DNA of 64,000 bases from positions 1,860,001 through 1,924,000 of the forward strand of contig NZ_BNEL01000001.1 of assembly GCF_018327685.1 (NCBI RefSeq), written 5' to 3'. A program made the position numbers and the translations under genes. The first letter of the stretch is position 1. Every line of letters starts with the position of its first letter. This DNA comes from Streptomyces sp. TS71-3 (lineage in GTDB: Bacteria > Actinomycetota > Actinomycetes > Streptomycetales > Streptomycetaceae). This document shows, one piece after another, positions 38,695-46,963 of the stretch. Below the pieces are notes generated by a model. It was not told where the DNA came from, made no database searches, and was given only the letters and a program-made list of their open reading frames with translations.

Positions 38695-39035
38695 GTGAGG
38701 TCGACTGCCTCCTGGCCCGGCGGGTGCACCGGGGCGTGGACGCGCCGTTCAACGGGGCCACTCCGCTCGGCGAGGGGCGCTGGAGCCATGCTGCCGTGCG
38801 CTTCCCCGGTCTTCGCGAGGGAGGTGGCCAGCCCGCAGCCCGGCAAGGAGGTCGGAGGTTCGCGACCGGGTCGCGCACGGCAGATCCGCGGCCACATCGA
38901 CTCCGGATCGTGAATACCCAACCATTCACCTGAACCTCCATCGTCAGTGCGTTCCTCGGTAAGGTCCGCTCATCCGGGTGAAGGGGAGGAACTCGTCCGT
39001 ATCGATGCGAAGTGGACGGCTGGGATGACGAGACA
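38695..39035. other. intergenic region, no gene recognised
   Basis: About 340 bp lie between the end of the membrane-protein gene (plus strand) and the stop of the minus-strand gene at 39036. The two genes converge here. I see no strong hairpin or gene. Confidence 0.45.
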
Positions 39036-39551
39036 CTAGGCCGGGGGTTTGTCAGCCGGGCGCACGGTCCTGAGGAATGTCTGGAAGTCTCCCACAACAT
39101 GGTCGAGTTGATTCGGCTTCGCGGTGAGGACGAGCTCGATCACGGCACGCTGTGCCGGATTCTTGACATCCTCCATGCCGAGGTACACCTGGCTCTGGCA
39201 CAGCTCTACGGGCTCTCCCCGCAGGGTGGTGGAGAGAACGAGATTCTGAACCACCCCCGGGGAATCCGTCAGGCCCGGGATGTCCGGCGTACCCACATCA
39301 GATTTCTTGACGATCCGTACGGCTCCTGCCTGCTCCATCCTGGGTACGGACTCGTCGGCGATCTGCGACATGGTGGCGCCGTCGTTGCGCATCTTCCCGG
39401 AGACGGTGATGTTTGCGGTGAAACCGCCGTCGATGGAGGCGGGATGGAGTGCGACGAAAGCGACGTCGGGCGCTCCCACCTCGTCCGGCGGCGCCGCCTG
39501 CCAGCCGTCCGGCAGCGAAAAGGAAATCTTGATCGGCAACGTGCCCGTCAT
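39036..39551 (-). CDS. Mog1/PsbP-like (DUF1795-type) hypothetical protein
   Basis: A 171-residue protein starting at ATG 39551. The beginning ISFSLPDGWQAAPPDEVG and the alternating beta pattern (VAFVALHPASIDGGFTANIT) resemble the LpqN/DUF1795 fold of actinobacterial proteins. There is no signal peptide, so it should be cytoplasmic or exported by another route. It lies 35 bp downstream of the T7SS-type gene and is likely in one operon with it, perhaps as a chaperone or immunity-like partner. The fold assignment is tentative. Confidence 0.6.
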   Translation of the reverse strand: MTGTLPIKISFSLPDGWQAAPPDEVGAPDVAFVALHPASIDGGFTANITVSGKMRNDGATMSQIADESVPRMEQAGAVRIVKKSDVGTPDIPGLTDSPGVVQNLVLSTTLRGEPVELCQSQVYLGMEDVKNPAQRAVIELVLTAKPNQLDHVVGDFQTFLRTVRPADKPPA

Positions 39552-39586
39552 GGCGGATCACACCTTCCAGTGAACGTCGAGCCAGG

Positions 39587-40879
39587 CTAGAGCCAGCTGC
39601 CGACCGTGTGGTCCCAGGCGCCGCCCACAGCGTCGGCCGCGTCATCGAGCGAGTCGATCATCTTCCCGGGATCGATGCTGATGTTGACGCCGACCTTGCC
39701 GCCGAGGCCCAGGCCGGCCCCGGCTTCTCCGCCGATGGTGAACTTGCCACCCTGCATACCCAGATCGACATTGGCCTCTGCGCCCGCACCCGCCCACGCC
39801 TCACCGTTCACACCCGCGCCCAGGCCGCCTACGTCAGCGGAGGCTGCCCCGGTGACCTTGCCTCCGGCGAATGCCCCCGCACCGGCGTGCAGTCCGTCCT
39901 TGCCGGCGGATACCACCGCCGAGGTGTCGGCCCCTGCAAAGGCCTTGACCTCGCTCTGGGCTCCGATCATGCCGTAGTTCACACTGCCGTTCGCGGATGC
40001 CTGCGCCAGGTATGCGGTTCCCGAAGCACCGGCCTGCACTCGTCCGTTCGTGACGCCGGCACCCACAGACCCGTCCACTCCGAGTGTCGCGAGGCCCGCC
40101 GCGCCCTTCAACGTGACGCCGTCCACCACCTTCTCGCCAGAGACACCGGCCGACCAGGCGCTGGCGTTCCCCGACCACTCGGCAAGCTTGATGTTCACAT
40201 CGGTCTTCTTGCCGGGGGTGGCCAAGTCGTCGGACTCGCCTGGCTTGTTCCGGAGGTACCAGTTGCCGTCGGCGTCCTTGCCGAACTCCTTTTGCCTGCG
40301 GCGCCAGTGGCTGTCCGCGTCAGTCATCCACTTCGCGTTCTCCTTGGCCCATGCTGTTGGAGAAATGGCGCTCTTGGCGACATTGTGGTCGCTGGCCCAT
40401 TTCTTGGCATCCACTCCGCTCCTGGTCGCCACGAGCCAGTCGGGGCTGTCCGAGGCGCTCCCAGCAAGATCGTTGAGCCTCTTGGCCAGTGTCTGGGCTT
40501 CCTGCTTTAGCTGCTTGCGTGCGGTGCTCAGCAGGTGTTCTGCTCCCTCGTGGTCCCCGCCGTTCCACGTGTCGATCGCCGCCCCGGCCTGCCCCTGAGC
40601 CCAGCTCAGTGTGGAGGCATACGACTTGACCGCCTTGGCGGCCCCGGACATCGCGTCGCTCGCGAAGTACCAGTTCTTCTTCTCCTCGGACAACGTTGGC
40701 CAGAAAACGTCACTGGCCTGACCGACCCAGCCCTTGATGCGCATGTCTCGCAGGCCGTTTCCAATGCCGTCGAACTTGCTCGACCACTTGTTGAGGGCGT
40801 CTTCGAGGTCGTCAAGCTTGCCGACATCTCCCGGGATGAGGCTCTTTGGGTCATTCGTCGACCCGAGTGTGTTTCCCAT
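39587..40879 (-). CDS. putative T7SS-secreted WXG100-like protein
   Basis: A 430-residue protein from ATG 40879. Residues 1-200 are helical with the pattern of Streptomyces T7SS effector fronts: DLEDALNKWSSKFDGIGNGL, then MRIKGWVGQASDVFWPTLSE containing a WxG-like turn. Residues 220-430 are Gly/Ala-rich and repetitive (GVDGSVGAGVTNGRVQAGAS), like the glycine-zipper-like tails of putative effectors. No catalytic toxin domain follows, so it may be a structural or pore-forming substrate. It belongs to an operon with 40905-41210 and 39036-39551. Confidence 0.7.
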   Translation of the reverse strand: MGNTLGSTNDPKSLIPGDVGKLDDLEDALNKWSSKFDGIGNGLRDMRIKGWVGQASDVFWPTLSEEKKNWYFASDAMSGAAKAVKSYASTLSWAQGQAGAAIDTWNGGDHEGAEHLLSTARKQLKQEAQTLAKRLNDLAGSASDSPDWLVATRSGVDAKKWASDHNVAKSAISPTAWAKENAKWMTDADSHWRRRQKEFGKDADGNWYLRNKPGESDDLATPGKKTDVNIKLAEWSGNASAWSAGVSGEKVVDGVTLKGAAGLATLGVDGSVGAGVTNGRVQAGASGTAYLAQASANGSVNYGMIGAQSEVKAFAGADTSAVVSAGKDGLHAGAGAFAGGKVTGAASADVGGLGAGVNGEAWAGAGAEANVDLGMQGGKFTIGGEAGAGLGLGGKVGVNISIDPGKMIDSLDDAADAVGGAWDHTVGSWL

Positions 40880-40904
40880 GTCTGCGGTTGTGTAGTCCCT
40901 GCCT

Positions 40905-41210
40905 CTAGCTCAGAACGGTCTTGACCGACTTCACCGACTGACGGATGGCCTCGTCCGTGTCCTCGTAGTCGCCACTGGCCTTGCCAAGACCCTGCGCCAA
41001 GGTCGCCGCACAGTTGGCGAGGAAGGCGGAACCCGACTCCCACGTCGCGCAGAAAGACACCAACGCCGCGGCTGCATCGTCGTCCCCGATTGATGTGGCA
41101 TATCCGCCCGGACCGCTCAGGTCCACCTTCTTGACGGGTTTGAGGATTTCCAGAATTTCTGTCCCGCCTCTCTTCAGGGCACCTGGACCTACTCCAAGGT
41201 CGTGTGACAC
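40905..41210 (-). CDS. small WXG100-like protein
   Basis: A 101-residue helical protein from GTG 41210, with a G-rich site just upstream. It contains FCATWESGSAFLANCAATLA, where a W-x-S-G turn sits between two helices as in ESAT-6/WXG100 proteins. It ends with SVKSVKTVLS. Placed 25 bp upstream of the T7SS-secreted protein gene, it is the probable small secretion partner. The match to WXG100 is by helix-turn-helix pattern, not by an exact motif. Confidence 0.65.
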   Translation of the reverse strand: MSHDLGVGPGALKRGGTEILEILKPVKKVDLSGPGGYATSIGDDDAAAALVSFCATWESGSAFLANCAATLAQGLGKASGDYEDTDEAIRQSVKSVKTVLS

Positions 41211-41733
41211 GGAAGATCCCCCTCTACGTGTTGCAGGCACGCCTGGGCGCCGAATCGGCGTACGTTAACACCTCAAGTGCCACAGACTGCGTTCGTATCG
41301 CCTCTTCAAGACATCAGCCAGTCTGCGACTGACCTCCTTGTTTCGCTTGGGTGGCTGAATTGTGCTGACGGCGGTCGCCTGGTGATTTCGGTTACTGGCA
41401 GGCCGGTCGGCACGTTGGCTTGTGGGCATGGCGAAGGCCCGATGCTCGGGCCGGATTCTTCAAAATGGCTCATTCGAGAGCGGGAAGGGGTGATTCGCCG
41501 GGTCGCATCGCCGGCTGGGGTGGGGAGGCGGGGCGCGTGAGCCGTTCGCGATTTTAAAGCGCCAGGGCAGCGCCTCCCCGATTCGCGGGCTCAGGCTGCG
41601 CCGGCCCCAACGAGAAAAACGCGGAAACAGAAGAATGAGAAATCGGGCGCCCGCACCGAAGTGCTTGCACCCGATCTCGGCACCCGGGACGGACAAACGC
41701 CGCATAATCGGCGTAACCAGTCCCTTGCTGCGG
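41211..41733. other. intergenic region left of the integrated element
   Basis: About 520 bp of chromosomal DNA between the WXG100-like start and the left attachment site. It should hold the promoter of the T7SS operon. An 87-codon frame exists at 41277 but lacks a ribosome site or recognisable product. Confidence 0.5.
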
Positions 41734-41775
41734 GTGCCCCCGGCAGGATTCGAACCTGCGCACACGGCTCCGGAG
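41734..41775 (+). repeat. left attachment site (attL), partial tRNA-Arg
   Basis: These 42 bp equal the T-arm, variable loop and 3' anticodon side of the tRNA-Arg(CCG) gene at 63526-63597, and the match stops inside the anticodon loop. The left copy lacks the 5' half of the tRNA, so it is not a functional tRNA gene. It marks the chromosome-element junction. Confidence 0.88.
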
Positions 41776-41856
41776 TGATTGTGCCAACAATGGCCTTCCA
41801 GTTCCCTTGACCTGCGGTGGAGTCCGCGATGAGTCTTCGGATCCTGCGGCATGTGT

Positions 41857-41869
41857 CGGAGGTGTGTCG
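41857..41869 (+). promoter_or_regulatory. candidate integrase arm-type site
   Basis: The 13-mer CGGAGGTGTGTCG lies 82 bp inside the left att core and occurs again at 63403-63415 beside the right one. Here it overlaps a tandem of GTGTCGGA units. On the excised circle the two copies flank attP in the same direction, as integrase arm sites do. Confidence 0.4.
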
Positions 41870-42065
41870 GACAGCGCCGCTTGGGCGAGCCGCGGTGCTA
41901 GCGCCCTTGGCCTCTGTTCGAATCCCCATAGGCGCGTACATGACCGTCAGGGTTCGCAGGGCGAGCCTCACGGGCGGTTTCAGATCCTGGATGAGAGTGA
42001 TCACCTGTCCGTGCGTCGGCTCCTCTTCTGCCGTCCAGGTAGGAAGGGCTGCATGCCAGGGAGGA

Positions 42066-42440
42066 TCATGGAATCGACGCTTTTTGGTCGCCAGGAGGGT
42101 GACCCCAGTCCGTCACGTGAAGGCCTACCTCTGATAGGACTCGTCCACTGATGCCAAGCTGCTGAAAAGGGGACCCACCGTGTTTCCTAAGCCAGATGCG
42201 GCGCCGTCTTTTCTCTTTTTCTGGTAACAGGGACCAGTCATCGAGGTCAAGACCCGAACTTTCTTCGATGTGCAACTTACGGTGTGTAAGTATGTATCCG
42301 ATTTCTGCCGGATTCTTACTGAGTCGGATCAACAGCCATGCGACCTCGACTGTCATTCCTGCTTTCTGGTTCTGGGTGAAACGGTGGGCCTGCCATTGCG
42401 TGATCGGAGATAGGATCCATCGCTTGTGTATGAGATGCAT
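42066..42440 (-). CDS. small hypothetical protein next to DUF4231 gene
   Basis: A 124-residue frame from ATG 42440, 43 bp after the stop of the DUF4231 gene and with GAAGAGG upstream. Composition is less GC-rich than the element backbone. The product is mixed charged (LLPEKEKRRRRIWLRKHGG), with no membrane helix or motif I know. The low GC lowers the chance of spurious frames, and the spacing fits an operon, but coding is not proven. Confidence 0.4.
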   Translation of the reverse strand: MHLIHKRWILSPITQWQAHRFTQNQKAGMTVEVAWLLIRLSKNPAEIGYILTHRKLHIEESSGLDLDDWSLLPEKEKRRRRIWLRKHGGSPFQQLGISGRVLSEVGLHVTDWGHPPGDQKASIP

Positions 42441-42483
42441 AGGACCCAGGCCTCTTCACGGAGTGAATCAATTTTGGAAACTT

Positions 42484-43314
42484 CTAGACTGTTCCGTCGC
42501 GGCCTTCGTGCGGCTGGTCGAGCTGCTGCTGTCTCTTCCGTTGTTCCACACGCAAGGACTCAACTTCCTTAGTGAGCTTCGCCAGGTTTGCGCCTTCTTC
42601 ATCTGTGTATGGAGGAATTCCCAGCTCGAATGCATTTGCCTGCTGCTCGATCGCGTCTGCGGTCTGCTGCAAGTAGAAACTGCGTTCGCGATATTTGAAG
42701 TAGCCAGTGAATCCGGCGGACACCCCAACCATGAAGCTCAGTCCTACCGTCACCCACTTGAGGTATGAGGGTGTATCCGCCAAGCTTGCTGCTGTGGTGG
42801 TTCCGAGGGATCCGATGATGATGATGGACTGAAACATGTTGTGTATGCGCCGGTAGTGCTGGGCTTCAGTTCGAAGGTTCTCAAGTTCGCGAGGGAGCGA
42901 GTCTTTGTAAGAAAACTGACGCTGATCGACTGGAACGCCAAGTGCCTTCGCGTGAAGAATGCGACGTTCTTCTGCTATCTCCAGATCAAGCTCTAGTTGC
43001 CGGACGGACTTCCATGTTTCTTTTTGGTTCTTGCGGTTGTTTTCCAACACTGCGAGGACCCAGAAGGTGATGCCGCAAGCGATAGTCAGAGGGACGGCTA
43101 TCGTATTTACTCTGGCGAGATCCACAGTGCGCCACGTCGATGCGGTGGCGACGTAAATTCCCACAAGGCCGCATGCGGCAGTTAGTCCGCTAGTCCATAG
43201 GGTGCGTTGCTGTAACTTCCGTGTTCTGATCTTACTCTGAAGCTCAAGAATATCCTTCTTGTGCTTCAGTAGCTGCTCAGTGGGGCCGCTCGCAGATTCG
43301 ACCGGACCTGCCAT
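42484..43314 (-). CDS. DUF4231 (SLATT-like) membrane protein
   Basis: A 276-residue protein. ATG 43314 with a G-rich site is preferred over TTG 43335. An N-terminal coiled coil (LKHKKDILELQSKIRTRKLQ) leads to two paired hydrophobic helices (TAACGLVGIYVATAS; LTIACGITFWVLAVL). A helical linker follows, then a second pair (IIIIGSLGTTTAASLA; TVGLSFMVGVSAGFTGYF), and a C-terminal coiled coil. This is the DUF4231/SLATT arrangement, whose members are predicted membrane effectors in nucleotide-signal defence systems. No cyclase or SLOG gene lies next to it. The DNA is lower in GC than the element backbone, so it is probably recent cargo. Confidence 0.72.
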   Translation of the reverse strand: MAGPVESASGPTEQLLKHKKDILELQSKIRTRKLQQRTLWTSGLTAACGLVGIYVATASTWRTVDLARVNTIAVPLTIACGITFWVLAVLENNRKNQKETWKSVRQLELDLEIAEERRILHAKALGVPVDQRQFSYKDSLPRELENLRTEAQHYRRIHNMFQSIIIIGSLGTTTAASLADTPSYLKWVTVGLSFMVGVSAGFTGYFKYRERSFYLQQTADAIEQQANAFELGIPPYTDEEGANLAKLTKEVESLRVEQRKRQQQLDQPHEGRDGTV

Positions 43315-44020
43315 ACCCCCGCCCCCAGCGCTCAAGTTACGACTGCGCCGATCATACGAGTCTCAGGGAGGGCCCAGGCGCTTCTGTAGGCCGCTAGGGA
43401 GATCATTGGCAATATGACTAGATGTAGATGGTCTAATGCCGGCAGTATTCGAACATCCGATCAAACGGATGGACCTCGCTGTGTGCCCCCAGACATGACC
43501 CTTCAGCGTAGTGCGCTGAAGCTATTGAGGGTTGGCGGTCGAACTGGCCAGGCGGGAGCAGATGTTGTCTTGAAGTGGAAGGGGGGATTTGGACAGCTGC
43601 TAACGGTGTTGGGTAAGCTCCATCACCGCTCCTGCCTCGTTGATTGCCTTCTCTAACCAGCGGTATCAGCAGTCGCTGTAGAAATTGGCCAGATTTTTTG
43701 TCGAGTGGACGTTGGGTCATGTCGGATCGAACATGCAGTTCAGTCCCGACGGGTGACCTTTGGTGTTCGGCGCGTTCCTGTATCTCTGGCGAAGACTGGA
43801 TCTAGTCTGGGATATTTTCGATCTTGAGCGGTGGCATGCCGCTGTGTACGCGGTACGGGCGTCGGTGGGGCTGGGGAGGATACGAGGGAGGGGGCCAGCC
43901 CCCGCCTGGGGCCGCCGCCCGCCTGGTTGCCGGCGGAGCTCTCTACGGTGGGAGTAGCTGCGCAGCTCAGTTTGCAGGCAGCCCTGCTGAAAAATCGTGG
44001 GGTAAAGGGACGGGCTTGGC
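43315..44020. other. non-coding stretch inside the element
   Basis: About 700 bp without a gene I can support. It contains a hairpin at 43501-43521 and a short GC-rich block near 43880-43925. The promoter of the DUF4231 gene should be at its left side. Confidence 0.45.
43501..43521. other. short hairpin in non-coding DNA
   Basis: Perfect 8-bp arms CTTCAGCG / CGCTGAAG around a 5-base loop. There is no T-run after it, so it could be an operator as well as a weak terminator for nearby transcription. Confidence 0.4.
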
Positions 44021-44857
44021 TCACGTGATCAGGTCCAAGACCTTCGGCAGGTGGTCGGATGCGGTGCGGGCCTCATCCGTGTCCACTGTCCAGTACTCCT
44101 CGATGTCGTCAGCCAGCTCGGCGCCGACGAGGATGTGGTCGAGGGTCTGCGGCTCTGGTTCGTTGTCGTAGTAGTGCCCGGTCGTCGGGGCGGGTTTGAG
44201 GCCCAGGTACACGCCGGGGTCGACGTAGCCGGCGTTGAGGAGGTTGGCTGTGCAACGGCGGTCGGCCGGGCCGTAGGTGCCGTCGGGAAGGACGCGCCGG
44301 TACCTGCTGTGGAGATTCCGCGGGATGTTGGACCAGTTCGGCTCGGGGGCCGTGGGCACATCGGCGTTGAGGTCGCCCATCAGGATGGTTCGGCCCTGTG
44401 CCTTATCGGTGAACCACCTGGACTCGTCGAGCCGTCGTTCTCCGTCGGTCCAGGTGAGGTGCGTTGCATGGACCAGGTATTCCTTGTCCTGGTCGTCGCG
44501 GTCGACCAGTAGGGCTCGAATGGCGCCGTGGTGGAGGGCGCCGTGCCCCAGTTGGGTGGTGCCGCTGATCACCCGCAGCCGCTCGGGCCGGTACAGCAAG
44601 GCCGTGAAGTTTGGGCTGGTCATGCCTGTGTACCGCTGGGTCTGTACGACGCCGAAGACGGCCAGCTTGAGTTCGTTGGCGAGCCAGTGCAGCCGCCAGA
44701 AGTCTCCCTCGTCCCAGTGGGTGCACTCAGGGAGTGCGAGTACGTCCACCTCCAGGGGGCGCAGGATCTCGACCTGCGTTCCGCGGCGGTCCTCACACCG
44801 GGTGGTGTCTATCCCGCCGTTCAAGAGGTTGTAAGCGCAGTAGCGAATCACAGACAT
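44021..44857 (-). CDS. endonuclease/exonuclease/phosphatase family protein
   Basis: A 278-residue protein from ATG 44857 (MSVIRYCAYNLLNGGID). The family's metal and catalytic motifs are visible: YNLLNGG (Asn), LALPECTHW (Glu), HATHLTW (His), ILMGDLNAD (Asp and Asn) and ASDHLPKVL (final Asp-His). The fold hydrolyses phosphodiesters or phosphomonoesters; the substrate cannot be told. A strong terminator separates it from the next gene upstream, so it has its own promoter. Similar enzymes occur as cargo of actinomycete integrative elements. Confidence 0.85.
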   Translation of the reverse strand: MSVIRYCAYNLLNGGIDTTRCEDRRGTQVEILRPLEVDVLALPECTHWDEGDFWRLHWLANELKLAVFGVVQTQRYTGMTSPNFTALLYRPERLRVISGTTQLGHGALHHGAIRALLVDRDDQDKEYLVHATHLTWTDGERRLDESRWFTDKAQGRTILMGDLNADVPTAPEPNWSNIPRNLHSRYRRVLPDGTYGPADRRCTANLLNAGYVDPGVYLGLKPAPTTGHYYDNEPEPQTLDHILVGAELADDIEEYWTVDTDEARTASDHLPKVLDLIT

Positions 44858-44883
44858 GGATGTCTCCAAGCTGAATAGATGGG

Positions 44884-44924
44884 GCCCCGCCGAGCCGCAG
44901 GTAAGGTCTGCGGCTCGGCGGGGC
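44884..44924 (-). terminator. strong hairpin terminator
   Basis: A perfect 17-bp stem (first arm 44884-44900, second 44908-44924) with a 7-base loop. It lies after the stop of the minus-strand gene at 45025 and before the start of the endonuclease-family gene, so it ends the upstream operon. Confidence 0.8.
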
Positions 44925-45024
44925 GGGGTCACGGGCTCGGGGGATGGCCGGGGCCCCTGGCTGCCGACTTGGTACGGCAGCCGGGAGGCCGGGCGGCGCA
45001 GTCGCCCGGCGGGGTTCCACTCGC

Positions 45025-45246
45025 CTACTGGCCGTCTTTCTTCTTCTTGGCCTTGTTCTGTCGGATCTGGCGATCGGCTGCGGCGTTGTGCTTCTGGATT
45101 CCGAAGCGGGCGGCAGGGCCGCCGGGGTCGCCCTCGTAGTCCGCTGCCGCGTCCTGTGCGTGCGCCTGTTTGTCCGCCCGCCACGCCGCCGAACCCTGTG
45201 GATCCTGTTGCTGGTCTTTCGCCTTCTTGGGGTTGATCAATCCCAT
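45025..45246 (-). CDS. small charged hypothetical protein of integrative elements
   Basis: A 73-residue protein from ATG 45246 (MGLINPKKAKDQQQ), with GGAAGACGG upstream. It is hydrophilic, rich in Gln, Lys and Asp, and ends with a poly-Lys tail (NKAKKKKDGQ) that suggests nucleic-acid contact. I recall similar proteins in Streptomyces integrative elements, without a known role. The frame is open further upstream, but the composition there is not protein-like. Confidence 0.6.
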   Translation of the reverse strand: MGLINPKKAKDQQQDPQGSAAWRADKQAHAQDAAADYEGDPGGPAARFGIQKHNAAADRQIRQNKAKKKKDGQ

Positions 45247-45504
45247 ACGGTCTCGTCCGTCTTCCGTGGTCGTGCTGGAGGTTGGTTCCCCGGCGGAGCC
45301 CGAGGTTTCGGCGGGCCCCGCCGTGTTGTTCGCGGTCGCCCGTGAAGGCACGGCCGCGCATCCCGCGGTCCGGCGGCGTAACCAGCCGAAGCGCGGGGAC
45401 TTGAGTGGCCCACCCCGAGAGGTCCCCACCCCGGGGGCGGGCCGGCCCTGGCCCGCTGCGCCGTCCGCGCCATGGGAGGCGGCTGTTCAGCGGGCTGGGC
45501 AGTC

Positions 45505-45681
45505 TCAGGCGGGCTCCAGCCGGAACGACTCCCGGCACTGTGCGCAGGCATAGACGGCGGCGCCGGGCCCGGATGCCTGCTCGATCACGGTGATGAGCAC
45601 GCCCGTCGTGGTCTCCCCCCGGTGCCACGCGCACCACGTCGTAGGAGCCGCGGGGGGCCGGGCCGGCTGGTCCTCGTACAC
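45505..45681 (-). CDS. 58-residue Cys/His zinc-binding-type protein
   Basis: A short gene from GTG 45681, which starts 1 base after the stop of the DUF5999 gene. The product contains WCAWHRGE and later YACAQCRESF, i.e. C-x2-H and C-x2-C pairs about 33 residues apart. That spacing fits a single zinc knuckle. It is one of a row of small minus-strand genes with near-zero spacing, which supports its reality. No function is known. Confidence 0.6.
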   Translation of the reverse strand: MYEDQPARPPAAPTTWCAWHRGETTTGVLITVIEQASGPGAAVYACAQCRESFRLEPA

Positions 45682-45682
45682 G

Positions 45683-45898
45683 TCAGACCGCCGCCAGGGC
45701 TACGGTCGGCCGGTGCGGGGCGATGGCCTGCCCGTCGGGGAGTAGTTCGCCGGTGTCCTCGAAGAGCAGGACGCCATTGCACAGCAGGGTCCAGCCTTGT
45801 TCGGGGTGGGGGGCCATCGGGTGGGCGGCCTCCCGATCCGGCGCGTGGGCGGGTGGACACGGCGGCTGGTGCGGACACGTCGCGGGCAACATGCTCAT
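45683..45898 (-). CDS. DUF5999 family protein
   Basis: A 71-residue protein with CPHQPPCPPAHAPDREAAHP followed by EQGWTLLCNGVLLFEDTGEL. The pattern of an N-terminal Cys-His-Cys cluster and then GELLPDG and a Pro-His end is DUF5999 as I know it. The family is widespread in Streptomyces and in these elements; its role is unknown, and the cysteines may bind metal. It is translationally close to its neighbours on both sides. Confidence 0.8.
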   Translation of the reverse strand: MSMLPATCPHQPPCPPAHAPDREAAHPMAPHPEQGWTLLCNGVLLFEDTGELLPDGQAIAPHRPTVALAAV

Positions 45899-45922
45899 GA
45901 CCTTTCAGGTGGTGGGGGCGGG

Positions 45923-46150
45923 CTACCTGGAGAGCAGGGCGCGGGCGAGGTGGAGAACGACCCATCCGGCGACGATGACCGTGAAAGTGCCGATGATCAG
46001 GACCTGAGCGATGCCGAAGCTGGTGCGCTCCACAAGTTCCTCGTCCGCGCGGCACAGAGTGCGTAGTGGATGCCGCCTGGTGGCTCGAAAGACCCGCAGC
46101 CACAGAGGCCGCTTCCGTCGGTGGCCGGGTGAGCGCGGCGTGGTACTCAC
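45923..46150 (-). CDS. small single-pass membrane protein
   Basis: A 75-residue protein from GTG 46150, which overlaps the stop of the upstream gene (GTGA). A basic N-terminus (HRRKRPLWLRVFRATRRH) is followed by one transmembrane helix (VLIIGTFTVIVAGWVVLHLA). By size and topology it resembles small membrane proteins of actinomycete conjugative elements, but no motif proves a transfer role. Confidence 0.6.
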   Translation of the reverse strand: MSTTPRSPGHRRKRPLWLRVFRATRRHPLRTLCRADEELVERTSFGIAQVLIIGTFTVIVAGWVVLHLARALLSR

Positions 46151-46866
46151 GCTGGCTCCCCGGTGCGCGCGTCGGTCAGCGCCTGGTATTGGTCGCAGAG
46201 CTGTTTCAGCTCCTGGGCGAGACTGCGTGCGTGCCGCGTCGCGGACACCAGGCCGGATCCTGGAGAAGCTGCCAAGCACACGCGGGCTTCGTCGATGGCC
46301 AGCAGTGCGGAGGCCCGAGCAGTGTCGCTCTCGGGGCACGTCCGAGCGGCGTCGCCAAGCAGGTGGATCAGCGCTTGGAGGTGGCCGCCCAAGAGCCACA
46401 ATGTGTCCCGCAGGTCGTCATGGCGTGGCAGTCCGGTGTCCCAGGCGAGGACGTTGGCGGCTGTCGTCCGGATGGATTCGATGTATGCCGGCGCTTCCGT
46501 GAGTCCTGCGGCAAGCGCCGCCCGTAGTTCCTGTGCGCTCGTCAGACGAATGGCTAGGCTCGTCCCCGGAGGGACAAGCCAGTACGGTCCTGGCGGGGCC
46601 TGCCGGCTGGGCGGGGGGAGGACAACGCTCGCCGTGGCGCCGAGCGCGATGGTGTGGGGTACATGCCAGTCCGCCGCGGAACCGGGTGCGACGAAGAAGT
46701 ACAAAACTGGGTTGCTCGGCGTGGGATCCACCAGGACGCTTCCCGACTTCAGCCTCTTGAGAGCCTGGAGCGCGGGGAAGCGGCTGACCCTGATGGCGTC
46801 CCATTCGACGCCAGCGGGCGCGATGAGGGTGCCGTTAGGCCCGGCCACAGCCCTTTCTCTCGGCAT
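46147..46866 (-). CDS. DUF6415-type protein with extra N-terminal domain
   Basis: A 239-residue protein; ATG 46866 is preferred (TTG 46914 is possible). The C-terminal 110 residues match what I know as DUF6415: helices LRDTLWLLGGHLQALIHLL, then ARASALLAIDEARVCLAASP and ATRHARSLAQELKQLCDQYQ. The N-terminal 120 residues are a beta-rich domain (LYFFVAPGSAADWHVPHTIA) that usually seems to be a separate small protein, so this looks like a fusion. No catalytic residues are evident. It is coupled to the membrane-protein gene downstream. Confidence 0.65.
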   Translation of the reverse strand: MPRERAVAGPNGTLIAPAGVEWDAIRVSRFPALQALKRLKSGSVLVDPTPSNPVLYFFVAPGSAADWHVPHTIALGATASVVLPPPSRQAPPGPYWLVPPGTSLAIRLTSAQELRAALAAGLTEAPAYIESIRTTAANVLAWDTGLPRHDDLRDTLWLLGGHLQALIHLLGDAARTCPESDTARASALLAIDEARVCLAASPGSGLVSATRHARSLAQELKQLCDQYQALTDARTGEPA

Positions 46867-46963
46867 GCTCTTGGTCCCGTCTCTCGCTGTTGGGAGCGTT
46901 GACGGTAGGAGCAATCCGGGAGGATGACCGGAACTCTCAGTTCGGGTGAACCGCGGGTTCGGG

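Noticed and set aside
41734..41775. Second tRNA-Arg gene at the left att site
   Set aside because: Only the 3' half of the tRNA is present; the D-arm and 5' acceptor strand are missing, so it cannot be a functional gene.
41591..42004. 137-codon minus-strand frame across the left att site
   Set aside because: It spans chromosome and element DNA across the junction, so it cannot be an ancestral gene, and no motif is seen.
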